NCBI GenBank assembly: GCA_030037185.1
Contig: JASHRR010000693.1
Span: forward strand, 1 to 6,419
Length of the DNA: 6,419 nt
Source: Xanthobacteraceae bacterium
GTDB taxonomy: Bacteria; Pseudomonadota; Alphaproteobacteria; Rhizobiales; Xanthobacteraceae
Direction of reading: 5' to 3'
Of this stretch, positions 1 to 6,092 are shown piece after piece. A program made the position numbers and the translations under genes. The notes beneath the pieces were generated by a model. It was given only the letters and a program-made list of their open reading frames with translations. It ran no database searches and had not been told where the DNA came from. Positions within the stretch are counted from its first letter, which is position 1, and the number at the start of each line of letters is the position of its first letter.

Positions 1-367
1 CCGTTCCAGCAAGACCGCCTCCGATCCACGTGGCGCCAATACAACTGACAATATCAAACGCACCCGGTTCGATCGCGTAGGTGCTGGCATTGCCCTCAAC
101 GAAAGTAACCCTGTCAGAGCAGTTCAATTCCGCAGCTCGCGCGTGTGCGCCTTTTAGGAACACAGGACTGATGTCGACGCCGATCCCTCGGATACCATAG
201 CGCTGGGACCACACGCACAGCATCTCGCCCTTGCCGCAGCAAAGATCGAGCTGGCATGTAGTCGAAGCAAGGGAGCAAATCTCGCCGAGCAACGTTAGCT
301 GCTCATGGGTGAATGGGTTGAGAATTCGGTGCCGGGCTTCGGCGATCTCGTGAAATCGCAATGACAT
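1..367 (-). CDS. Class I SAM-dependent methyltransferase, N-terminal part (gene runs off the left edge)
   Basis: The protein probably transfers a methyl group from S-adenosylmethionine; the acceptor is unknown. The 122 visible residues begin MSLRFHEIAE and contain the Rossmann-type SAM-binding elements in order: motif I as LDLCCGKGEML at about residues 40-50, the acidic end of strand 2 in GVDIS with Asp65, a FVEGNAS segment near residues 89-95, and FDIVSCIGATWIGGG from residue 104, matching the motif IV region. The Cys-Cys in motif I replaces the commoner Leu-Gly-Cys spelling but keeps the glycine pattern. ATG at 367-365 is chosen because an in-frame TAG lies four codons upstream and AGAGG sits about seven bases before it. 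The C-terminal half, which would indicate substrate, lies outside the window. Being downstream of the AraC gene on the same strand but about 386 bp away, it is probably transcribed separately. The family assignment is secure, the substrate unknown. Confidence 0.88.
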   Translation of the reverse strand, partial: MSLRFHEIAEARHRILNPFTHEQLTLLGEICSLASTTCQLDLCCGKGEMLCVWSQRYGIRGIGVDISPVFLKGAHARAAELNCSDRVTFVEGNASTYAIEPGAFDIVSCIGATWIGGGLAGT

Positions 368-753
368 GGGAAACCTCTATGACAGCGGACTGATCACAGC
401 CAAAGCAGATTGCCCTGGCCGTCCACAAAGTCATGCTGATAGGCCCCATCGAGGGACGATCAGCGCGTTGCCACAAATTCCCGCATGCAGACAAACTACC
501 TCATACCGACGCCGCATTGCAAATCGAGTGGCCTTGCAGATGTTGCTCTGCATGAGTCCGCAATTGGCCCAGGGCTGCCGACTAGTGCGATGCACGAAGT
601 CGTCCACTATCTGAGGGTACACCGGCCGTGCTCCGAACGTCCCCGCAACGGCGGCACATGACCCATTCCGAACGAGGCTTACATTTCACCTTCACATGAT
701 TCTCGCCCTCAGAGTGCGACCGGGAGAGAGCAGGACGGGGCCAACGCCTCGGA
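368..753. other. Gene-poor spacer between the AraC-type regulator and the methyltransferase
   Basis: This stretch separates two minus-strand genes. Several short open frames cross it on both strands, but none has a recognisable protein family, a good ribosome binding site or typical coding character, and the longest ones extend from the antisense of neighbouring genes. The half nearest the methyltransferase is less GC-rich than the rest of the window. I see no tRNA, no repeat and no stem-loop followed by a T run. It should contain the methyltransferase promoter; the best I can offer on the minus strand is a weak TTGGCT-N16-CATAGA pair just upstream of the start, which is too degenerate to list as a promoter. 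Confidence 0.6.
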
Positions 754-1530
754 TCAACGCACCTCGATCGCAGCGCCGTGCGCCACCTTGCGACGGTTGG
801 CGATCTCGCTCGGCGTGGTGCCGAGCATGCGGCGGAACGTGCGCGAAAGATGTGCGGCATCGGAAAAGCCGGCGTGCACTGCTGCTTCGGTGACGCTTGC
901 GCCGATCGACAGTTCACCGCACGCGCGCTGCACGCGCATCCACAGGATGTAGGGCCGCAACGCAATCCCGAGCGATTCCGTGAAGGCGTGCATGAGACGC
1001 GACTCCGAGAGACCCGCGACGCCGGCCAGTGTCGTCAGGGACAGGTCCTCGTCTGACCCGATTCGCTCGCGCAGATAGCGTAGCGCCCGGTTGACCCTGG
1101 GATGAATCTTTGGTAGCCGGCGCTCGCACAGCAGCTTCTCCCTGACCCACGCTTCGACGCGCGGCTTGCTCAGCGTGGGACCCGGGCCGATGGCGCGGCG
1201 CCACTGCGTCAGCTCGGGCGCCGGCACGGGTGCGATGGCGCGTTCGATCCGTGCCGACAGCGCGGCGCCCAGCGGACTTTCGGGCTCGATGAAGGCGATG
1301 AGCACGGTGGCATCGCGCGCATCCACTTCGTGCGCCGCATCGGGGCGTACCAGGGCGGCACCGCAGCGCAGCCAGTGCCGTCGCGCGCCGCCACGGATGC
1401 GCAGCGTGCCGTGCAGCGCCATGAGGAGGTGCACGCAGTGGTGACGATGGAGGGTCGACGTGTAGCCGGGGCCCCACACGATCATCGCGGCGGGCCAGGC
1501 GAGCGCCCCGGGCATGAGACTGATCAACAA
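754..1530 (-). CDS. AraC-family transcriptional regulator with cupin-like sensor domain
   Basis: This is a 258-residue DNA-binding regulator. Residues about 1-90 look like the small cupin-type ligand-binding domain of AraC proteins, with a His-rich stretch (LHRHHCVHLL, residues 27-36) followed by GTLRIRGG. The C-terminal domain carries two helix-turn-helix units: LSLTTLAGVAGLSESRLMHAF (163-183) and ASVTEAAVHAGFSDAAHLSR (211-230), followed by TFRRMLGTTPSE, the classic AraC signature. The start is read as TTG at 1530 because GAGGAGG lies six bases upstream of it; the first ATG (1515) is 21 bases from that site and would be poorly placed. It is transcribed away from the DUF2214 and aldehyde dehydrogenase genes, the usual arrangement for an AraC regulator and its target operon, so control of those genes by an aromatic or aldehyde effector is a reasonable inference. 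The actual ligand is unknown. Confidence 0.93.
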   Translation of the reverse strand: MLISLMPGALAWPAAMIVWGPGYTSTLHRHHCVHLLMALHGTLRIRGGARRHWLRCGAALVRPDAAHEVDARDATVLIAFIEPESPLGAALSARIERAIAPVPAPELTQWRRAIGPGPTLSKPRVEAWVREKLLCERRLPKIHPRVNRALRYLRERIGSDEDLSLTTLAGVAGLSESRLMHAFTESLGIALRPYILWMRVQRACGELSIGASVTEAAVHAGFSDAAHLSRTFRRMLGTTPSEIANRRKVAHGAAIEVR

Positions 1531-1536
1531 GGCGTG

Positions 1537-1543
1537 CCTCCTC
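1537..1543 (-). promoter_or_regulatory. Shine-Dalgarno site that sets the TTG start of the AraC gene
   Basis: Read on the minus strand the site is GAGGAGG, followed by six bases (CACGCC) and then TTG at 1530-1528. It is a near-perfect match to the anti-Shine-Dalgarno sequence at normal spacing, and it decides in favour of the non-ATG start over the internal ATG at 1515. Confidence 0.7.
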
Positions 1544-1753
1544 GTTTTCAGGTCCGATCACGGCTGCCGCCGTGCACGGAGCATCCTCTCGCGTCTCCTG
1601 CCGGCGGCGGGGCGTTGAAGTGCCACGGAACGTGCTGGGATACATCCGGCGAGCCTACGGCATGAGATGCAACTCGCAGCCAGTTCATTCAAGACGCCAC
1701 GCCTGCCGGGTGGTAGGACGAGCACAACGATACAGTCTCACCGCGATGGGCTA

Positions 1754-1781
1754 GTACTCAGGCACGCTGGTACTCAGGCAC
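1754..1781. repeat. Tandem 12-bp direct repeat, candidate AraC-type operator
   Basis: GTACTCAGGCAC occurs perfectly at 1754-1765 and again at 1770-1781, separated by GCTG, so the repeat period is 16 bp. It lies 41 bp upstream of the DUF2214 ATG, in the spacer divergent from the AraC-family gene. Proteins of that family often bind two direct half-sites near the -35 region of their target promoter, and the placement fits; a period of 16 bp is somewhat shorter than the roughly two helical turns usual for AraC itself. The repeat is seen directly; its role as operator is inferred. A simple tandem duplication without function is the alternative. Confidence 0.55.
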
Positions 1782-1822
1782 ATCGCCAAGTACGCGGGTT
1801 TCTCGTCGCTGGGAGTTCGGAC

Positions 1823-2276
1823 ATGATGGTCGATCTGACGCTGTCCGTGCTGCACTTCGTCCTGATCTTCGTACTGGTCGGCGTACTGGGGGCAGAGGAA
1901 GGGGCTGGTCCACGAAAGAATGGACGGGATGCAGGCCAATCGTGTCGCCGTGCTCGACCGAAGCTACGGAGCCGCCGCCGGCCTTCTGCTCGTGGTCGGC
2001 TTCCTGCGCGTGTTCTACGGCGCGAAAGGCGCGGCCTTCTACCTGCAGAATCCAGTGTTCTGGGCCATTATCGCGGCATTGGCGCTGATCGCGGCCCTGT
2101 CGATCCTGCCCACCGTCAAGTTCATTGCGTGGCAGCGTCGCGCACGCAAGGAGCCCGGCTTCGGGCCGATGGCAGCCGATGTGCGTAGCGTGCGGCGCCT
2201 GATCATGGCGCAGGCCGCCGTGCTTGCCGCCATTTCGCTGCTGGCGAGCGTGCTGGCACGCGGCTACGGCTTGTGA
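1823..2276 (+). CDS. DUF2214 family small integral membrane protein, reading frame broken by a +1 frameshift
   Basis: The protein has no known biochemical function; DUF2214 members are small inner-membrane proteins. Translation begins MMVDLTLSVLHFVLIF at 1823, with GGGAG seven to eight bases upstream, and runs to GAEE; the family sequence then continues in the next frame as LVHERMDGMQANRVAVLDRS. Removing one G from the GGGG run at 1901-1904 joins the two pieces into exactly 150 residues, a normal family length. The joined protein has four hydrophobic segments at about 6-23, 48-65, 78-97 and 130-146, and the family-typical GFLRVFYGAKGAAFYLQNPVFW stretch (59-80). As written, the first frame runs on to a stop at 2186-2188 with unrelated sequence. 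A strict pipeline would call this a pseudogene. It precedes the aldehyde dehydrogenase by 44 bp and is probably co-transcribed with it. The family call is confident; whether the break is biological is not. Confidence 0.82.
1901..1904 (+). other. Frameshift site in the DUF2214 gene (one extra G in a G run)
   Basis: Upstream of this run the DUF2214 protein reads in the frame of ATG 1823; downstream it reads one base later. GAG GAA GGGG CTG GTC becomes continuous (E-E-G-L-V) if the run is GGG. The nearby five-G run at 1888-1892 is a less likely site, because shifting there would replace the family-like Ala-Glu-Glu by Gln-Arg-Lys. Confidence 0.75.
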
Positions 2277-2320
2277 GCGGCATCGGCCGAGCAGGCATGA
2301 ACGAAACCTGAGAGGCAGCC

Positions 2321-3738
2321 ATGACGACCATTCGCGCCGTGTCCGGTCGCGAGCTCGACAAGATCCTTGCCCGGCAGCGCGCCGACTTCCTGCGTGACGG
2401 TCCGCCGTCCCTTAGCGAGCGACGGACCGATCTGAACAAGCTCCGGGCCGCCATTCTTGCCCGCCGCGCCGGGATCGAGCGCGCCCTTGATGCCGATTTC
2501 GGCCACCGTTCTCGCTATGAGACCGCGATGCTTGAGATGGTGAGCACGATCCAGGGCATCGACTACCTGCATCGCAACCTGCGCCGCTTCATGGCGCCGA
2601 CGCGCCGCCACGTGGCGCTGACGTTCCGATTTGCCAGCGCGCGCATCGAATACCAGCCGCTCGGTGTGGTCGGCATCATCGCGCCGTGGAACTATCCGTT
2701 CGCGCTCGCCTGATGCCACTCGCCACCGCCATCGCCGCCGGCAACTGGGCCATGGTCAAGCCGTCCGAGGCCACGCCGGAAACGTTACGGCTCCTCGCGT
2801 CCATGCTGGCGGAAACCTTCCTCGACGAGCAGGTCGCCGTGGTCATCGGCGATGCGGTCGTCGGGGCCGCGTTCGCGGCGTTGCCGTTCGATCACCTGCT
2901 GTTCACTGGCAGCACCGCGATGGGGCGCGCGGTGATGCGGGCAGCGAGCGACAACTTGGTGCCGGTTACGCTGGAGCTCGGCGGAAAGTCGCCGGTCATC
3001 GTGGCGCCCGGTCATGCCGACGACCGAATCGCCAGAACCGTCGCCCTTGCCGAGCTCTCCAATGCCGGCCAGACCTGCACCGCGCCGGACTACGTGATGG
3101 TGCACGCGGACGATGTGAAGGCATTCGCCGCCGCCTGCGGTCGGGCGGTCGAGGCGCTCTATCCGGACGGGCCGGCGAACGACGACTATACGTCGATCAT
3201 CAACGAGCGCCATTTCGACCGCCTGCGCTGGCTCATCGACGATGCCCACGCCAAACGCGCGTGGGTGAGCGACGTGGGGGTGCTCTCCGCGCAGGGTCGG
3301 CCACATACGCTCGCGCCCGTGCTCGTCCTTGGCGCGACCGACGACATGGCGATCATGCAGGAGGAGATCTTCGGTCCGGTCATGCCGGTCGTCACCTACG
3401 GTACCATCGACGAGGCCATCGCCTACGTGAACGTCCGGCCACGCCCACTGTCGCTCTACTACTTCGGCGGCGACGACGAGGACCGCCGGAAGGTGCTGTC
3501 GTGCACGACATCGGGCAACGTCGGCATCAACACGACGATGATGTATTACCCGCAGGATGACCTGCCGTTCGGCGGCGTTGGAGCGAGCGGCATGGGAGCG
3601 TATCACGGAGTCGAAGGATTCCGGCGGATGAGCCACGCCAAGGGGATTTACGTGCAGGGGCGGTGGAACGTGTCCGATCTCATGCCCGCACCGTACGGGC
3701 GGGTGGCGGATGCAATCCTGGGGATGATGCTGAGGTAG
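2321..3738 (+). CDS. Aldehyde dehydrogenase, coniferyl aldehyde dehydrogenase type, reading frame broken by a -1 frameshift
   Basis: The enzyme would oxidise an aldehyde to the carboxylic acid with NAD(P)+ in the cytoplasm. The start is ATG 2321, preceded by AGAGG. The first frame ends with APWNYPFALA then TGA at 2711-2713; the family sequence resumes in another frame as LMPLATAIAAGN. Adding one C at 2709-2710 joins them into 472 residues, normal for this group. In the joined protein the residues expected for catalysis are all present: Asn124 in PWNYP, Lys147 in MVKPSE, Glu219 in LELGGKSP, the nucleophile Cys253 in NAGQTCTAP, the EEIFGP motif at 348-353, and the PFGGVGASGMGAYHG ending. The N-terminal RSRYET...NLRRFM pattern and YQPLGVVGIIAPWNYP resemble coniferyl aldehyde dehydrogenases, but substrate cannot be read from sequence. 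It sits 44 bp behind the DUF2214 gene and divergent from the AraC regulator, so aldehyde-responsive control is plausible. As written it encodes two fragments. Confidence 0.9.
2709..2715 (+). other. Frameshift site in the aldehyde dehydrogenase gene (one missing C), creating a TGATG stop/start overlap
   Basis: GCC TGA TGC here would read GCC CTG ATG (Ala-Leu-Met) with one more C, which is what the family needs between NYPFALA and MPLATA. The deletion places the stop TGA (2711-2713) directly over an ATG (2713-2715) that is in frame with the rest of the enzyme, so the C-terminal fragment could in principle be made by re-initiation. Confidence 0.78.
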
Positions 3739-3803
3739 TGGAGATCAGGATTTCCTCGTGCGAGAGAAACCGAGCCAATTCTTTACCGCGTCCCGCAACT
3801 ACG

Positions 3804-3834
3804 TTGACAGAGACAAGCCTTTTCTGCCGCATAG
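3804..3834 (+). promoter_or_regulatory. Possible sigma-70 promoter for the carotenoid oxygenase gene
   Basis: A consensus -35 hexamer TTGACA lies at 3804-3809 in the 131-bp gap after the aldehyde dehydrogenase. About 18 bases further on is CGCATAGAT, which contains only a poor -10 match. The position, some 35-60 bases before the ATG at 3870, is suitable. A separate promoter here would make the oxygenase its own transcription unit. The weak -10 keeps the confidence low. Confidence 0.3.
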
Positions 3835-3856
3835 ATGCGACCCGCAACAGCGACTC

Positions 3857-3864
3857 AAAGGAGG
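3857..3864 (+). promoter_or_regulatory. Strong Shine-Dalgarno site that sets the true start of the oxygenase gene
   Basis: AAAGGAGG lies five bases before ATG 3870. It identifies 3870 as the real start even though that frame is lost 50-odd bases later, and argues that the shorter downstream open frame beginning around 3973 is not the natural gene. Confidence 0.75.
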
Positions 3865-3869
3865 ACGAA

Positions 3870-5238
3870 ATGACATCTAACGGGAATTGGTTTCGCGAGG
3901 GCTTGTTTGCCCCTGTAAACGGAGGAAGTCACGGCTTTCGACCTGCCGGTCACCGGCCGCATACCATCAGAGTTGAACGGCCGCTATTTGCGCAACGGTC
4001 CGAACTTTATGCGTGGCATCGACGATAGCAAGCACCATTGGTTCCTCGGCACTGGCATGGTGCACGGCGTGAGGTTGCGGGACGGGCGGGCGGAGTGGTA
4101 CCGCAATCGCTGGGTTCGTTCGAAAGCCGCCGCGGAAGCGCTCGGCGAACGATGGCGGGAGGGCCCGATCCACGATCGCGACTTCGCCGCCAACACTCAC
4201 ATTCTCGCTCACGCCGGTCGAATTCTTGCGACAGTTGAAGATGGTGCCCTGCCGTACGAGATCTCCGACGAACTGAACACGATTGGGCCTTACGACTTCG
4301 CGGGCACCCTGCCCGCCGGTTTTGCCGCGCATACCAAAACCGACCGGCAGAAGGGCGAGGTCCACGCGATTGCGTATTCGCATAGTCGGGATGATCTCCA
4401 GCACATCGTCATCGACAAGGCGGGCCGGGTGAGCCACATAACCGAGATTGCCATTCGCGACAAACCTATGATGCATGACTTCGCCCTGACTGAAAAATAC
4501 GTTGTCCTTTATGACCTGCCGGGCACGTTCAGTCTGGATGCGGCGAAGGCAGGAACATACCCTTATGCCTGGAATCCGGCCCATGAAGCGCGCGTCGGAT
4601 TGCTTTCGCGCGAAGACAGCTCACGTGGAACGCGCTGGCTGCCGGTCGATCCCTGCTATGTCTTTCATACGCTCAACGCATACGACGACGGTGACCGTGT
4701 TTGCGTGGACGTGTGCCGCTACGCGGGCCGTTACGATGTTTCGCTGATGACCGGACCAGGCCCAGTTACCCTCGATCGCTGGATCATCGATCCTGTCAGC
4801 GGCAAAGTCACTCTTCGGTCTCTCAGCGACCGGTTCTTCCAGGAGTTTCCGCGCATCGATGATCGACTCATCAGCCGGCCGCATCGTTACGGATACACGA
4901 CCGCATTCAAGCAACTCCAGGAGAATGTCGTTGCCCCGGCCACCGTGACGGGCCACATGTCTGGCAATGTCCTGCTCAAGCACGACCTTGAAAGCGGCGA
5001 GGTCGAAGAGCATCGTTTCGACCACGGCGCGGCGGGCGAAGCCGTATTTGTCCCCGTGTCGCCAGGTGCCGGCGAAGACGAAGGCTATGTCGTGGCCTAT
5101 GCTCACGATCTCGATGGAAGCGGGACGGATTTGGTGATTCTTGCAGCACAGGATTTCGCGGGTGAACCGGTTGCGCGGATCCACCTGCCGGTCCGCGTGC
5201 CACTGGGGTTCCACGGTAGTTGGATCGCCGACAGTTAG
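3870..5238 (+). CDS. Carotenoid oxygenase (RPE65/lignostilbene dioxygenase) family protein, N-terminal +1 frameshift
   Basis: Members use a non-haem Fe(II) held by four histidines to cleave a C=C bond with O2, giving two aldehydes or ketones; substrates include carotenoids, apocarotenoids and stilbenes. The first frame gives MTSNGNWFREGLFAPVN; the family sequence then continues one base later as EEVTAFDLPVTGRIPSELNG. Deleting one G at 3921-3922 restores VNEEVTAFD and a 455-residue protein. The four probable iron ligands are present in that numbering: His154 (FAAHTKTD), His202 (MMHDFALTEKYVVLYDLPG), His266 (YVFHTLNAYDDGD) and His448 (PLGFHGSWIAD). The EAVFVPVSPGAGEDEGYVVAY block near 390-410 and RYLRNGPN near 38-45 are also family hallmarks. 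Without the correction, the nearest in-frame ATG is 4009 with no ribosome binding site, losing about 46 residues including a core strand. The nearby aldehyde dehydrogenase could consume its products. The exact substrate is not determinable. Confidence 0.9.
3921..3922 (+). other. Frameshift site in the carotenoid oxygenase gene (one extra G)
   Basis: The bases AAC GGA GGA AGT read Asn-Gly-Gly-Ser in the frame of ATG 3870, whereas AAC GAG GAA GTC (one G fewer) reads Asn-Glu-Glu-Val and continues directly into the conserved TAFDLPVTGRIP segment. The first frame ends at a stop at 4026-4028 after unrelated Arg/His-rich sequence. Confidence 0.75.
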
Positions 5239-5349
5239 GCCCTGTCTGCCCGTGCATCTGGCGGCTCGCTGATCGAAAGCGGTCGCGCTCGTCAAGGGAC
5301 CTGAAGCCGCCACCGAAGATGTCGGGCGCGCGACAAGCCGGAGTGATTC

Positions 5350-5796
5350 ATGCCATCACTGTTTGAATTCGCTGGCGGTGAAGAGGTGCTCCATCGTCTA
5401 GAGAGCATATTCTATGCGAGCGTCCTCGCAGACTCGCTGTTGAAACCGCTGTTTGGGGACGGCAAGCCCGAGCATGTTGATCGTCTAACAGCGTTTACCG
5501 CGGAGTCATTTGGCGGGCCGGACCGGTTCAGCCGGGAGCTCGGGTTCGGCCATTTGATCGCCGTGCACCGGGGCCTCCATATTAGAGAAGAGCAGCGGGC
5601 GCGCTTCGTCGAGCTCTACATGGCGGCCTTGGACAAGGCCGGCATGCCTTGCGACGAAGCGTTTCGCAAGGCTGTCCGCGAGCATGTCGAATTCGGATCC
5701 CGCGTGGCGATGCAGAACTCAAACGCGGCGACTGACGCCGAGCTGCACCCACTGCGGTCGGTTCCGAGATGGACCTGGCCGGGGGACAAGTCGTGA
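5350..5796 (+). CDS. Group II truncated haemoglobin (trHbO-like)
   Basis: This 148-residue haem protein belongs to the 2-on-2 globins, which bind O2 and related ligands and are linked to O2 supply or to handling of peroxide and nitrogen oxides. The start MPSLFEFAGGEEVLHRL has the usual group II opening with the Gly-Gly between helices A and B. Phe21-Tyr22 supplies the B10 Tyr, FGGP (54-57) is the family CD/E-region motif, His73 in AVHRGLHI is the proximal F8 haem ligand, and the tail VPRWTWP (138-144) is typical of proteobacterial members. The position matching the nearly invariant G8 Trp appears to be Phe86 (QRARFVELYM), which is unusual. GGAG lies six bases before the ATG. It follows the oxygenase by 111 bp on the same strand and could share its transcript. 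Supplying O2 to the dioxygenase is an attractive but unproven role. The frame is intact, unlike those of the three genes upstream. Confidence 0.93.
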   Translation: MPSLFEFAGGEEVLHRLESIFYASVLADSLLKPLFGDGKPEHVDRLTAFTAESFGGPDRFSRELGFGHLIAVHRGLHIREEQRARFVELYMAALDKAGMPCDEAFRKAVREHVEFGSRVAMQNSNAATDAELHPLRSVPRWTWPGDKS

Positions 5797-6092
5797 CTGC
5801 TGAGCGCAGCCTTGTGCTGGCGCGGCCTCGATCAGCCGGGCGACCTGATATGCAGTGCCGCGCGGCAGCTTCCGCCGATAGTGTGTGCGGCCAGCTGATG
5901 GACAAGGTCGGCGGGGCCTCGACGTCTGAAGTGCCGGGCAGAGCTGCCGTACTCTGCCCATAACCTTCTCGGGCGGGTTCGGGCCAAGAGCCGCCATTCG
6001 AGGTCACCGTCCCCGCACGGTCTGGCAACCCGGTTCCCATGCAATTCGGCCTGCGGTAGGCTCACACGAGTGCAACCCGGAACGGGGTCTAC
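5797..6092. other. Non-coding spacer between the globin and epoxide hydrolase genes
   Basis: This 296-bp stretch has only short open frames on both strands, none resembling a known family; several minus-strand ones are antisense extensions through the globin gene. I see no stem-loop followed by a T run and no convincing -35/-10 pair. Its length suggests that the epoxide hydrolase is transcribed from its own promoter rather than with the globin. Confidence 0.5.

Larger units (their letters stand above)
1531..1822. promoter_or_regulatory. Divergent intergenic region between the AraC gene and the DUF2214 gene
   Basis: This 292-bp spacer must hold the promoters for transcription in both directions. 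An open frame in the DUF2214 frame extends upstream to 1667, but its translation (Arg- and Ser-rich, no match to the family) looks non-coding, so the gene start is placed at 1823. On the plus strand TTGAAG (1615-1620) followed after 17 bases by GGATAC is a weak sigma-70-like pair. The clearest ordered element is the tandem 12-bp direct repeat near the DUF2214 end, listed separately. Promoter positions are not resolved from sequence. Confidence 0.5.

Noticed and set aside
914..1645. Second minus-strand frame (243 codons) overlapping the AraC gene
   Set aside because: Arg/Ala-rich shadow of the AraC gene in another frame; the helix-turn-helix motifs are in the 754-1530 frame.
1888..1920. Programmed +1 frameshifting as an explanation of the DUF2214 break
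   Set aside because: No stop codon at the slip site, no known +1 slippery signal, and two neighbouring genes have similar breaks, so error or mutation is simpler.
2785..3636. Long minus-strand open frame (283 codons) opposite the aldehyde dehydrogenase
   Set aside because: It is antisense to the conserved catalytic half of the enzyme, His/Arg/Val-rich without a recognisable domain, and is an expected by-product of high GC.
3751..3768. Small hairpin just after the aldehyde dehydrogenase stop (TTTCCTC / GAGAGAAA arms)
   Set aside because: Short imperfect stem with a bulge, low GC and no following T run, so it is not a credible intrinsic terminator.
3967..4584. Minus-strand open frame (205 codons) opposite the oxygenase
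   Set aside because: The plus strand here carries clear RPE65-family motifs including two iron histidines; the antisense frame shows no family features.
5259..5312. Inverted repeat TGGCGGCT ... AGCCGCCA between the oxygenase and globin genes
   Set aside because: Only 8-bp arms separated by 38 bases and no T run; easily expected by chance in GC-rich DNA.
5582..6040. Minus-strand open frame (152 codons) overlapping the globin end and the following spacer
   Set aside because: Overlaps a confidently identified globin, is Arg/Pro/Ser-rich, and has no domain or good ribosome site.
6023..6040. Sigma-54-like TGGCAA ... TTCCC element before the epoxide hydrolase
   Set aside because: The essential GC of the -12 element is missing and no enhancer-binding regulator is seen nearby.
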